NCBI GenBank assembly: GCA_015698045.1
Contig: BLAL01000274.1
Location: 1,827,678 to 1,891,677 of the forward strand
DNA length: 64,000 bases
Reading direction: 5' to 3'
Source of the DNA: Rhizophagus clarus
Lineage: Eukaryota > Glomeromycota > Glomeromycetes > Glomerales > Glomeraceae
Positions 54,914 to 64,000 of this stretch are shown here, in pieces. Within the stretch, counting starts at the first letter, position 1. Each line of letters starts with the position of its first letter. Position numbers and translations under genes: made by a program. The notes beneath the pieces are model-generated. The model ran no database searches. It was not told the origin of the DNA and saw only the letters and a list, made by a program, of their open reading frames with translations.

Positions 54914-57900
54914 TTAAATTCTTTCTCTATCTAAAATATAATATAAATTTTCAATTTTAAAAAATCCCACGCATCTATCTATGCCAATAACTTCAATAAA
55001 CTGGAAACCACCAAATTTGTTAAAATATATCAGCCCATAATTATCTTCTTCATATTTATCAATTTTTCGAACATAAGCAAATATACGTTCCAATTCATTA
55101 TACCTATGCATAATGAAGTATTCTATTTCACCAAATATTTCTTTTACTTCAAGTTCTGGTAATATATTGGGAAAATGAGCGTATTTATCAACAGTTATGT
55201 TTATCTAATATAAAAATAAATTAGTATATTTTTGTAATAATATAGCATTTAAAAATATAATTTCATTTACCGCAACTGAATAATTGTTTCGATTTTTTAT
55301 TTTATCTTTTGTCACCCATTTAGAACTTATAATATGACCATCTTTACATAGTTTACCGTATTTTCTTACAATAGGAGAGAAATTCTATGTATGGGCATTA
55401 TATATGCATGTTAGTTTCATTGTTATGTCGATCAATTCTTGTGTTATTGTAACATACCTCAATTTGATTTACATTTATATCATAAATAGCAGAATAAGTT
55501 TCTTTTAATTTTTTTAATTCTGCTTGTGTTAAAGTATATTGTTTTGATGGAGAATAAATTTCATATTCTTTATATAAAGGAGAAGCAAAAACTATATGAG
55601 ATGGCCATTTCTTTTCTTCTTTTTGAGGGAAGATATATTTACAAACTTCTTTATTATATTTTAAAAGATTAAATCGTTCATATAGGACAAGATTATTCCA
55701 AAGATTTGCATAAGGATGTAATTGTGATTTAACTAATGGAATTAGCATACCACACATCCTCTCCATTGGAAATTGCCAATATCCTCTACATGGACCAAAA
55801 TCTTCTATACTTTCAGCTACATGTAATAAATAATGAAAGGATATTAAAAATATGTTTGATCGATCTTTATTATCAACTTTTGCATAATCTCTATATTAAA
55901 AAAATATTAGTGTTTATTAGTATTATTAATATGAATAAAAAATTTATGAAAAACGAAATTAAATTATTTACTTTACTATATGTTTGTAAAAGGTTGATAA
56001 TTTTTTTTCTATTATTTTTTTATCATCATGAGATATTGACGACTGCATGCATAAATGTACCGCTGTAACAAATTCATTCCAACCTTTAACATATCTGAAA
56101 TATTAAAAAGAAATATTTAATCATTAAATATTAATAATTTAAACTAAATCATTAAACTTACTTGGCCGGCAAAAAAGTTTTAATAAGTGGAACTGAATAA
56201 AGAGTTATCCAATTTGCCCATTCTTCAGCTTTATATCCTGCATTATGTTTGAATATGTTTCGAGGAGGTCTTCCGAACACTAAAGGCATTCCCTTTTTAT
56301 TATTTTGCATTAAGATACCGATTAAATCCCAAGAAGATTTTGATATGGCAAAAGGCGTTGCATTCAAATCATCATCTTTGAAAAAATGAGCAGACCACAG
56401 CTTAAACATTTGAGGTGCAATATTTTCAAAGAATAAATGCATGATGTCAATGGGAAATGATCTAGGAAATTTAATTGATGACAATTCAAACAAGATGCTT
56501 TTGCCTTTAATTCCTAAAATTAAATATATAAGAGTTATATATAGATAGTAATTTAATGATAAAAATATATTAAAGCATTTACCATATTTTCTTATTAATA
56601 TTTCTTTTTCTTTATTAGTAGTTGCAGCTTCTATCTCATTAATATATCCAATCCAATCTGAATGATCTTTATTCATACAATTTTGCTTAGGAGGAAAATA
56701 AATATGCTTATGTTTTTGCGAATAAACTCCTTCAATATTGCAAATTCTATAACCATGGTACGAATTATGACCGGTAATATTCATTATTTTTGTAAGAGCC
56801 GGGATATCACCAGTCCATGTAATTATATGAGCATGAAGTAGGAATTCACATTTAGTACGTGCATCATAACAGGTAATTCCTTCTAAAAATAAAAATTTGT
56901 TAATATAATTTTTAAATAATAATCATTAAAAAATTCTTACTTTCTAACTCTTTCATCTCATCAATAAATGGTCGTAAAAATGTATTAAAATCTTTTGGTT
57001 GGTTTGGACCAGGAATTAAAAAAGGAACTAACAAATTTTCTTTTTTTACCCTTAAGGAAGGATGGAGATTATTATTTATTATAAGAAATAACCAACAATC
57101 ATCAGTTTTTTGTTTAAATATTTGATACCCATCACATGAAGCTGTGAATGCAACATCTCTTTTATCTTTAAATAAATTATCCTTTTTAGTAAGTTCCTTA
57201 TAAATTTTTCCATCAAAGATATCATCTAAATTATCATCATTTTTATTTATATTGTATTCATGACGATAAAGTAATTCTTTTGCCCTAGTTTCGTCCTTAT
57301 ATTGTATCATTAATCTATCTATTATTGAAAGATATGGCATAATTTTCTTTGCTTTCCCCCTAGCATCTAACCTAGTAGACTCGCATATTGGACAACTTTG
57401 ATAAGATTTATATCGTCCTGCATAACAAATACAAGAATTTTCACACATATCATAAAACACTGGAATTAATCCTGTTGTTTCTTTTAAGTATTTTTTAACT
57501 TTATATAAGCTTATATTCTTTGTTGCAAATACTTTCATTATATCATCAAATGCAGATTCAGTGAAATTATATAAAGATTTCAAATACAATAATTTCAATC
57601 CTTCAATCATTTTTTCAGAAATATCAGTTTTGTCATCAACACACATTGCATCATCATCATCATCATCATCATCGTCATCGTCGTTGTCATCATCATCATC
57701 ATCATCATCATCGTTGTCGTTGTCTTCATCATCCTCGTTATTATTATCATCATCGTTCTTTTCATTAATATCGTCATAGTTCTCTCGATTATCATCATCA
57801 TTGTTTTCTTCATTATCATCATCATTATAATCAGAGTAATATTCATTATCATCCTCATTAAAATTAACACTCTCATTATAATAATACTCATCATTTACAT

Positions 57901-58186
57901 TATCTTCTGTATGTAAATTTATATCCTTTTCTTTTTGTAAATGTATATACTCTTCTGCGTATAGATTCGTATCCTCTTCTGCATATAGATTCATATTTTC
58001 TTCTCCTGTATATTGAATAATATCCCCTTCTATTTGTTGACTCGTAACATCCAAATTTTCATCTTTTGCCAAATATTCTTGCATTTTTAAACGATGGCGA
58101 TTAAATGTGTTCTGATTTAACCATACGCCATTAGCATCTTCTTTTAAGCAAAATGCGCATTTACATAACATATTTTTGTCTGACAT
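54914..58186 (-). CDS. Tnp2/CACTA-type transposase, 952 aa, apparently intact
   Basis: Seven exons on the minus strand: 58186-56941, 56882-56583, 56513-56162, 56094-55972, 55890-55458, 55384-55271, 55204-54914. Six GT-AG introns with consistent phases and no internal stop. The N-terminus has a Cys/His cluster ('CKCAFC...NRHR'). Residues about 125-180 are an Asp-rich tract encoded by a (TCA)n microsatellite. Next comes a zinc-ribbon-like 'CYAGRYKSYQSCPIC', then hallmarks of the Tnp2 family: 'CDGYQIFKQKTDDCW', 'LLVPFLIPGPNQPKDFNTFL', 'TWTGDIPALTKIMNITGHN', 'PIDIMHLFFENIAPQMFKLW', 'GPCRGYWQFPMERMCGML'. Acts in cut-and-paste transposition of CACTA/EnSpm elements. I could not find matching CACTA termini. 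Full length and intact splicing suggest recent or current activity. Confidence 0.85.
57640..57745. repeat. (TCA)n microsatellite within the transposase
   Basis: Runs of ATC/GTC units encode the poly-Asp region on the minus strand; the opposite strand reads poly-Ser and is not a gene. Confidence 0.8.
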
Positions 58187-58960
58187 GGTAAAAAAAAATT
58201 AAGTTATAATAGTAGTATATAAACAATCAAGAAACATAAAATTTGATCTATCAAGATGAGTAAATTATGGACCTTTAAATAAGAAATTTAGATTAGTAAA
58301 TTAATGATCGATATTAACAATTTAAAGTTTAATTAAAAAAAAAATCAACATATCTTAATAATAATAATTCGGTTGTTTATTTTTTTTAAAGTCCGAAATG
58401 TTTCGTCCAAACTTTCAATTTTTGACCGAAATCCTAATTTAGAAAGATCTTCAAAATATTATTTGAACTTCGCCTGAAAACGCATTTTAAATCTGAAATC
58501 AAATTTGGAAACTCCAAATTTTTGATATTAATAATCCAATTCAATTAAAAAGCTTCTTTATATACTTTTAAATATGCACGTTTCGATCAATAATATAAGG
58601 TTAATATATTATTTTGAATCAAACACACGTGTATGTTCACTGCATTTATTATAACATAATGGATCGTCTTATCAACATGACATAATATTCATTTTAATTC
58701 GCTAAATAAAGAAACTTTACTCGAACCTTGTACTTAAGTCGAATGCATGTGTGCATAATTATTATTATTATTTTTTTTTAAGCAAGCCAGCTTGCGATTT
58801 ATTGAATAAAATAATTAAGATGGTATAAAAAATAAAAGTAAACAAATAAATTGTAAGTGCAGAAAAAAAAAATAAAATAAAATAAAATAATCAGATAAAA
58901 TATAAAATAGAAAATTTAAAAAAAAAAATAAAAAATAAATGAGATAAAAAATATCTAATA
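58187..58960. other. Upstream region of the transposase, no gene seen
   Basis: AT-rich, with CACGTG at about 58628 and an AAAATAAAATAAAAT tract around 58870-58890. Confidence 0.4.
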
Positions 58961-59585
58961 TCAATAACGTCGGGAATGGTGGGAATGGTGGTGACGATGG
59001 GAATGATGGTAGGGAGATCGAGAACGAGAGCGCCTGCGCTCACAGCTGTGTTCACGGTGGTGGGGTCTATGGTAGGGGGATCGGGAGTGATAGCGCCTGC
59101 GCTCTCTATATTCATATCTCCTACGATCCACCCTCCTTCTCCGAGCGGCCCGAACTAATGCTTAAAACAAGCAAACAAGCAATTATTACGATAAACGCAA
59201 CGAATTAACGAGAAAATCAGTTAAATAATAAATACTTACGTTCTGTCAACCAGAACTCATCTGAGAGTTCATTATAGAACCTCTCATCATGTTAGTGTCG
59301 GGGTATGAACTGGAAATTCGTCCGGGTTCCCATTTATCAACCTTTTTAAGTTCTCATACCCCGACCTGAGAGCGTTCCATTTGTTCCGGCATTGCTTTCG
59401 TCTTGGAGCGAAATTTGGATGCGCAGTAATTATTTCTTGTTTAATTCGTCTCCAGATATATTTTTGCCTGTGCAATGACGTTGTGTTAAAGTCGGCTGAT
59501 AAGCCCGACGACGTTGGATTAAAGTTAACACTGCGTCGTTAGGCCATTGGATAATGTTTGGGAGGGCTGCGTTTAGTAATGCCAT
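58961..59585 (-). pseudogene. Myb/SANT-like protein gene with RS-rich tail, frameshifted
   Basis: Minus strand from ATG 59585: 'MALLNAALPNIIQWPNDAVL' and 'TLIQRRRAY', a frameshift near 59490, then 'NTTSLHRQKYIWRRIKQEII', 'FAPRRKQCRNKWNALRSGY' and 'FPVHTPTL', a second frameshift near 59290, and 'HDERFYNELSDEFWLTE'. A GT-AG intron (59239-59055 region; exon resumes at 59154) leads to a tail of Arg/Ser/His ('RAARRRRVDRRRYEYRERRR', 'SRSRSPYHHSHRHHHS') ending at 58961. The W..D.V..LI..R...QC..KW..L...Y pattern is a SANT/trihelix-like DNA-binding domain, frequent in Harbinger-type transposons. Two shifts make this copy non-functional. Confidence 0.65.
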
Positions 59586-60770
59586 ATTCTCTGTATTTAT
59601 AATAAATTTATTATGATTTCTTCGAATTTATTTTTACGATGTTTAGTGGGATTTATTTTTATGATATTTAATGGGGCAAATGTCAGGAAAGAGCTCTATA
59701 TTTATAAAAAAATTTTATTATGATTTCTTTGAATTATTTTTACGAACTTGCCTGACAACAATTTAATTAATTTATTTTAAATCCTTTAAATTCTACATAT
59801 CATTGAATACACGCATATTATTAATTTATTTGAACATATTAATTGTTTAATATTTAAAATAAAAATAAATAAATTCTATTAATAACAGTAATAGGGTGAA
59901 ATTTTTTCTTTTAGATATTCTTTAAAAAAAAAAGATATTACTTCGCCTTCCTTATTTCTTTGTTTAATACATAAATTATAAACTATGCATGGCCTCCCTT
60001 GATTATATTGCATATTATATTGAACACCACTAACACGCATTTTGTGTGATGGTATTTTTATAATTTTCAATTATAATAAATAATTGAATCTTTTGATCTA
60101 ACCTCAATCTACACCGTAACGAACTTAATTTGATCTTAATTACTCCGTTCTGGATTAGTACTTACCAATTAGACAAATGATTAATAATAAGCCTATCAAA
60201 TTAGTTGCACATGACTTGTGTTTATAGGAGAGATATCGGTAATTTTAATTGATGTCGGTATTTTTTCAAGTATCGTTATATTTAATCACTTCCATGTATG
60301 AAAATCCAAGTTTACAAATGAGGCTTAGATACTTAGTTCATTAGGATCATCACATGGTTTGTATAATACTGTATAAGGCAACAAATCTGTATGTTCGTGC
60401 CGATATAATTTTTTTTTCCGATCATATTTTTTATATTTTACAATAATGAGTTGCTTGTCAAGAGCGCCACAATCTATAATTCCAAAATGTAACTAGAAAT
60501 GCGCAAGTTGCCAGGGTTGTTGTTAGGAATACCGCCAACAATCAAACAGTTTAAAAAATTTCTTTTTTTTAAACTGTTGCTTTAATAAATATTTTAAAAA
60601 ATATATTTATGGGAAAATACATGGATCTTTGTATTCTATGTTTTCTCGGTGTGGAAAGTAATATTGTGAAGTCCGAGTTATTATAGACAAGCAATTATTT
60701 AAAAACAGTGTATTTTAAATATAATATTATTAAACGAATCCTTTTTCGTAATAATGTAAAGCCTAAAGGA
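59586..60770. other. Intergenic with one small possible coding fragment
   Basis: The minus frame 60070-59879 reads 'MKIIKIPSHKMRVSGVQYNM' and 'QYNQGRPCIVYNLCIKQRNK', which looks coding in composition but matches no family I know. The rest shows nothing. Confidence 0.3.
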
Positions 60771-60779
60771 GACATCGGA

Positions 60780-62150
60780 AATACAACCTGCAATTTCAAG
60801 AACATTAAGAGAGGCATTATTACTCAGAGGAATACAAGAAAATTTGAATGATGATGATTTTAAGTTATATTAAGGATTCGTCGGGATGTTCTAGTTTAAG
60901 ATGCGAAGAGGATCTGGATTTCCGTTCATTAAATCTGATCAATGATGTTGTTAAATAACATCACTATGAGAAGCAGGTTACCACAAGCAGCAACACTAGC
61001 AACAATAGCACGAGCATCATCACCACTAGCAACAATAGCACGAGCAATACCATCAATCACCACTAGCAACAACAGTACGAGTAGTACCTTCATCACCACT
61101 AGTAACAATAGCACGAGCAATACCACCATCACCACTAGCAACAATAGCACGAGCAGTACCATCATCACCACTAGCAACAATAGCACGAGCAGTACCATCA
61201 TCACCACTAGCAACAACAGTACGAGTAGTACCATCATCACCACTAGCAACAATAGCACGAGCAATACCACCATCACCACTAGCAACAATAGCACGAGCAA
61301 TAACACCATCACCACTATCAACAATAGTACGAGCAGTACCATCATCACCACTAGCAACAACAGTATGAGTATACCATTATCACCAATAGCAACATACACC
61401 ACCATCATCACCAATAGCAACAATAGCACGAGCAGTACCATCATCACCACTAGCAAACAACAGTACGAGCAATACCATCATCACCACTAGCAACAATAGC
61501 ACGAGCAGTACCATCATCACCACTAGCAACAATAGCACGAGCAGTACCATCATCACCACTAGCAACAATAGCACGAGCAGTACCCATCATCAACACTAGC
61601 AACAATAGCATGAGCAGTACCATCATCACCACTAGCAACAATAGCACGAGTAGTACCACCATCACCACTAGCAGCAATAGCATCAGAAGCCCTCACCCAG
61701 AAGCAGCATCATCACGCCATCTATAGCCATCATTATCACGTCAGAGGTATAAAAATAAAATTATTGAAAGTTGTCATCATTTCCACAAACAAAATTCTAT
61801 GAAGAGATAGGAACCACCCGTGTCTTGTAATAAAATTTATTTGATCAACCAATCTAATAATTTTTCCCCAAATGTTGAGAATTTTGGTGAAACTTTTGAT
61901 GATGAAAAATCAATTTCTTGTGGTTATTAAAGCTATTTATTTGATGTGAAAGATAGATGAAAAAAATGCTTCTCAATTTAATTAGGAAAGTCCAGACAAT
62001 ATTGATCATCTATATGACATTCCATTAAATCGTAAATCTGGAACATTATCATCATTTAATCAACAACAATGAGAACAAGAACAACAACAAAAACAACAAC
62101 AATGACAATAATAATGACAACAGTACTAATAAAGATACGCAATACAATTG
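60780..62150 (+). pseudogene. Decayed gene containing a 36-bp minisatellite
   Basis: Coding-like + strand pieces in order: 'ETSEIQPAISRTLREALLLR' and 'GIQENLNDDDFKLY' then a stop (60765-60872); the minisatellite (60985-61690); 'NNFSPNVENFGETFDDEKSI' and 'SCGY' then a stop (61855-61930); 'PDNIDHLYDIPLNRKSGTLS' and 'SFNQQQ' then a Gln-rich CAA tract (61993-62100). They could be exons of one gene or relics of it; stops follow most pieces, so I favour a relic. Family not recognised. Confidence 0.4.
60985..61690. repeat. 36-bp minisatellite, about 19 copies
   Basis: Unit of 36 bases, for example CACCACTAGCAACAATAGC followed by ACGAGCAGTACCATCAT. Because 36 is divisible by 3, both strands are open over long stretches: Thr/Ser/Asn-rich on +, 'GTARAIVASGDD' repeats and Leu/Val-rich frames on -. 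A few units carry one-base indels (about 61383, 61456, 61585). Confidence 0.9.
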
Positions 62151-62924
62151 AAGTTTAACATTCTAAATAAAAATGTCTTATTGTTTTAGTTCTAAATGTG
62201 AATGATTTAACTTGCATTTACATTCTAAACACAATTTAAAATTTAAGTATATATTTATTGATAGTAATGTGTGAAATAAAAAACACAGTAATAGTACATA
62301 GTAGAATTATCTTTAGCTTTCAATATGATCTAATGCTTGATTTTAATAATATATACTACAGTACATACTGAAAAATTTATTTATATTATTCATGTCAACT
62401 TTTTTTAGAGAAAATACTAGAATTCAAAAAAAGTTTTCGTTATTAGTTAGTATTCTTTCTATTTAACAATAATTCATGTTTTATTTTGATTTTTTTATAA
62501 TAATTAGCATTTTTAACATATCTAATATCTGATTATATTACATACTGTAATAAGGAATTTTATGATCTATAGTGTATAGAAATTTAAGTAATTGGAATGT
62601 GTGCCATAAATTTAAATACTATTTGTGGATATCATATAGATCGTGATGATGATAATATGTTTTTTGTTAACTTGAACCATTAGGTGAACGGAAAGGCGGT
62701 GATTAATATGTTTCATAGCTTTAATATACAAATAAAATTAAAACCTGATAATTTGGCATTTAGGTCAAGTTTATTAGTACTTCCATGTTCTGGCATTTCC
62801 ATGTTCTGGCGTTAGAAATTCATTAGTGTTTTTCATACAACAAATTATTTCCCGAATTTTTCAACAATAATTCGCGTTATTTCCGGGTAGACACCATATT
62901 CGAAATATTTTTTTTATAAATAGA
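62151..62924. other. Intergenic, nothing recognised
   Basis: AT-rich; 'TTCCATGTTCTGGCATTTCCA' is a short direct repeat near 62783-62812. Confidence 0.4.
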
Positions 62925-63150
62925 AAAGTCGTGTAGTCGCGTGATTTTATTGTAGGTTAATAATGCAATCACCATATATAAATAGAAAAGTCGTATAAAC
63001 ACGTGATTTCATTGTGTGTTAACAATATAATCATATATAAATAGAAAGATCAGCAAAATAATAAATTACGCGTTAAAATAGTAAGATCTGCAAAACAATG
63101 AATAACGTGACGCAAATAGAAAGATCGGCAAAACAATAAATCTGTATAAA
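62925..63150. repeat. Diverged tandem repeats upstream of the last gene
   Basis: Units of about 60 bases begin 'ATAAATAGAAAAGTCGTRTA' and contain '(A)CRCGTGATTT' and 'TTAACAATATAATCA' (62917, 62977). They are followed by shorter units 'AAATAGAAAGATCGGCAAAA' with 'CAATAAAT' (63038-63140). They carry CGCGTGATT and CACGTGATT motifs and may act as promoter repeats. Confidence 0.6.
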
Positions 63151-63269
63151 TATATCACTCTTTCACCGCTTTTTTTCTTTCTTTTTTTTTTATTATTTTT
63201 GATTTTTGATTTTGATTTTTATTATTTTTTTTGATTATTATTTTTTTTTTTATAATATTTACTTCGCTA

Positions 63270-64000
63270 TAGAGGCAGCTAATAATATCATTGATATGCT
63301 CTCAAAAAAACTAGAAGTTTACCAAAAATTTGTAGAAACTTTAGCTCCTTCTTTAAATTTAATGCAAGGTTCCTCGACTGCTTTCTCAGTTTCAAACACA
63401 AGGCTCCTCAACTGCTTCTTCACTTCCAACGCAAGGCTCTTCAACTCCTACACCCACAGTTGCTCCTACACAACTTGTTTATAAACCAAGTGAAAGATAC
63501 ACAAAAGTTGAAAAAATTTTAGCCTTAATGAATTTAAAAAAAATGAATATAATAATCTTTTGGTAAATAATAAAAAAAAAACGTTTAAAGTTTATATTTT
63601 ATCGGATAATTAAAATAACCTTTATTATTTTTTAAGTCAGAAGTAAGATTTATCATGGCGACCCTAAATGTTGACTTTAATGTTCAATATAAAAGTCAAA
63701 ACATCAACCTTATTGCAAAAATAATTAAAAGAGTAGGATTCTTAACAATATTATACTAATAATTAAAAAAAAATATTATTAATATTTATTCTTTTTTCAG
63801 TTTATAAAACGAAATCCTAACGCCCCGGTTGGTGAAGGGAACTGGTTTGTGAAAGAATTAATAAAAAAACATTTGCATAATCGCCGTGATTATATCAAAC
63901 GAAAAATTAATAACAAAGATAAAAAAGGCAAGAAAAGGAAAAGGAAAAGGAAAGGAAAAGGAAAAGGAAAAGGAAAAGGAAAAGGAAAAGGAAAGGAAAA
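63270..64000 (+). CDS. Partial gene with QGSSTA repeats and Lys/Gly-rich tail, unrecognised
   Basis: Coding begins at or before 'EAANNIIDMLSKKLEVYQKF' (63271-). It goes through 'QGSSTA', a one-base shift near 63385, then 'QTQGSSTASSLPTQGSSTP', 'LVYKPSERYTKVEKILAL'. After an intron ending CAG at 63800 it resumes 'FIKRNPNAPVGEGNWFVKEL' and 'IKKHLHNRRDY', then Lys-rich sequence running into 'KGKGKGKGKG' at the window edge. The motif 'NPNAPVGEGNWFVKELIKKHLHNRRDY' (given here in overlap with the above) resembles a widespread Glomeromycotina protein of unknown function. Start, 3' end and the intermediate exon are not resolved; the shift suggests a pseudogene or a missed tiny intron. Confidence 0.4.
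63928..64000. repeat. AAGGAA microsatellite at the window edge
   Basis: Tandem AAGGAA/AAAGG units, open-ended at the right border. They encode Lys/Gly or Lys/Arg repeats in the gene above. Confidence 0.85.

Noticed and set aside
57561..57894. Poly-Ser (+) and Met-rich (-) frames
   Set aside because: Shadows of the (TCA)n tract in the transposase exon.
60929..61683. Long frames on both strands through the minisatellite
   Set aside because: Openness follows from the 36-bp period; no start, splice or domain support.
1..64000. CRISPR arrays or bacterial operons
   Set aside because: The tandem repeats here lack the repeat-spacer pattern, and the genes have eukaryotic introns.

Overview
The window looks like nuclear DNA of an arbuscular mycorrhizal fungus (Glomeromycotina; the gene families fit Rhizophagus best). 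It is very AT-rich, has GT-AG introns, and carries families typical of that group: TKL-type kinases with 'AKGGFG'-like P-loops, kinase-Sel1 fusions, F-box/LRR paralogues, a MACPF-like protein and many transposon remnants. This is family knowledge; no search was run.

Layout. 0.27-2.35 kb: MACPF-like protein. 2.35-12 kb: accessory DNA with decayed genes (including a kinase-Sel1 relic and a recombinase-like relic), a fold-back element, a degenerate CAACCTCAA-type minisatellite and a 1.7-kb inverted-repeat transposon with GCAGGT-rich ends. 12.0-19.8 kb: a protein kinase gene of extraordinary structure. 20.9-25.3 kb: two tandem F-box paralogues with a hAT/MULE-like MITE between them. 28.0-28.7 kb: three-exon secreted protein (Kre9/Knh1-like plus hevein chitin-binding). 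30.9-44.6 kb: three kinase-Sel1 genes on the + strand (one dead, one very long, one frameshifted). 45-48.3 kb: an inverted-repeat element full of GGACA motifs, and a decayed gene split by a MULE with a perfect 9-bp target duplication. 49.2-50.6 kb: third F-box gene. 51-53.4 kb: repeats, including a hAT MITE with a perfect 8-bp duplication. 53.4-58.2 kb: a four-exon Q-rich zinc-knuckle gene and an intact seven-exon Tnp2/CACTA-type transposase, both on the minus strand. 59-62 kb: a broken Myb/SANT-RS gene and a decayed gene with a 36-bp minisatellite. The window ends inside another gene whose Lys/Gly-rich part is an AAGGAA tract.

The exceptional finding is the kinase gene at 12036-19823. Between its first exon (17 codons plus 1 nt) and the exon that begins the kinase region lie 38 consecutive micro-exons: 36 of exactly 3 nt, one of 6 nt and a last one of 1 nt. 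Each is pinched between a splice acceptor (TTTTAG or AATACAG) and a donor (GTAAGT), about 100 bp apart. Joined in the phase fixed by exon 1, they give a 39-residue stop-free stretch. The other two phases contain stops. The final 1-nt exon is exactly what is needed to enter the kinase reading frame. The introns resemble one another, as if one ~100-bp intron had been multiplied. Four larger insertions sit in the introns without touching any micro-exon. To my knowledge such an array of single-codon exons is undescribed.

Expression of any gene, and real splicing of the array, cannot be judged from DNA alone.
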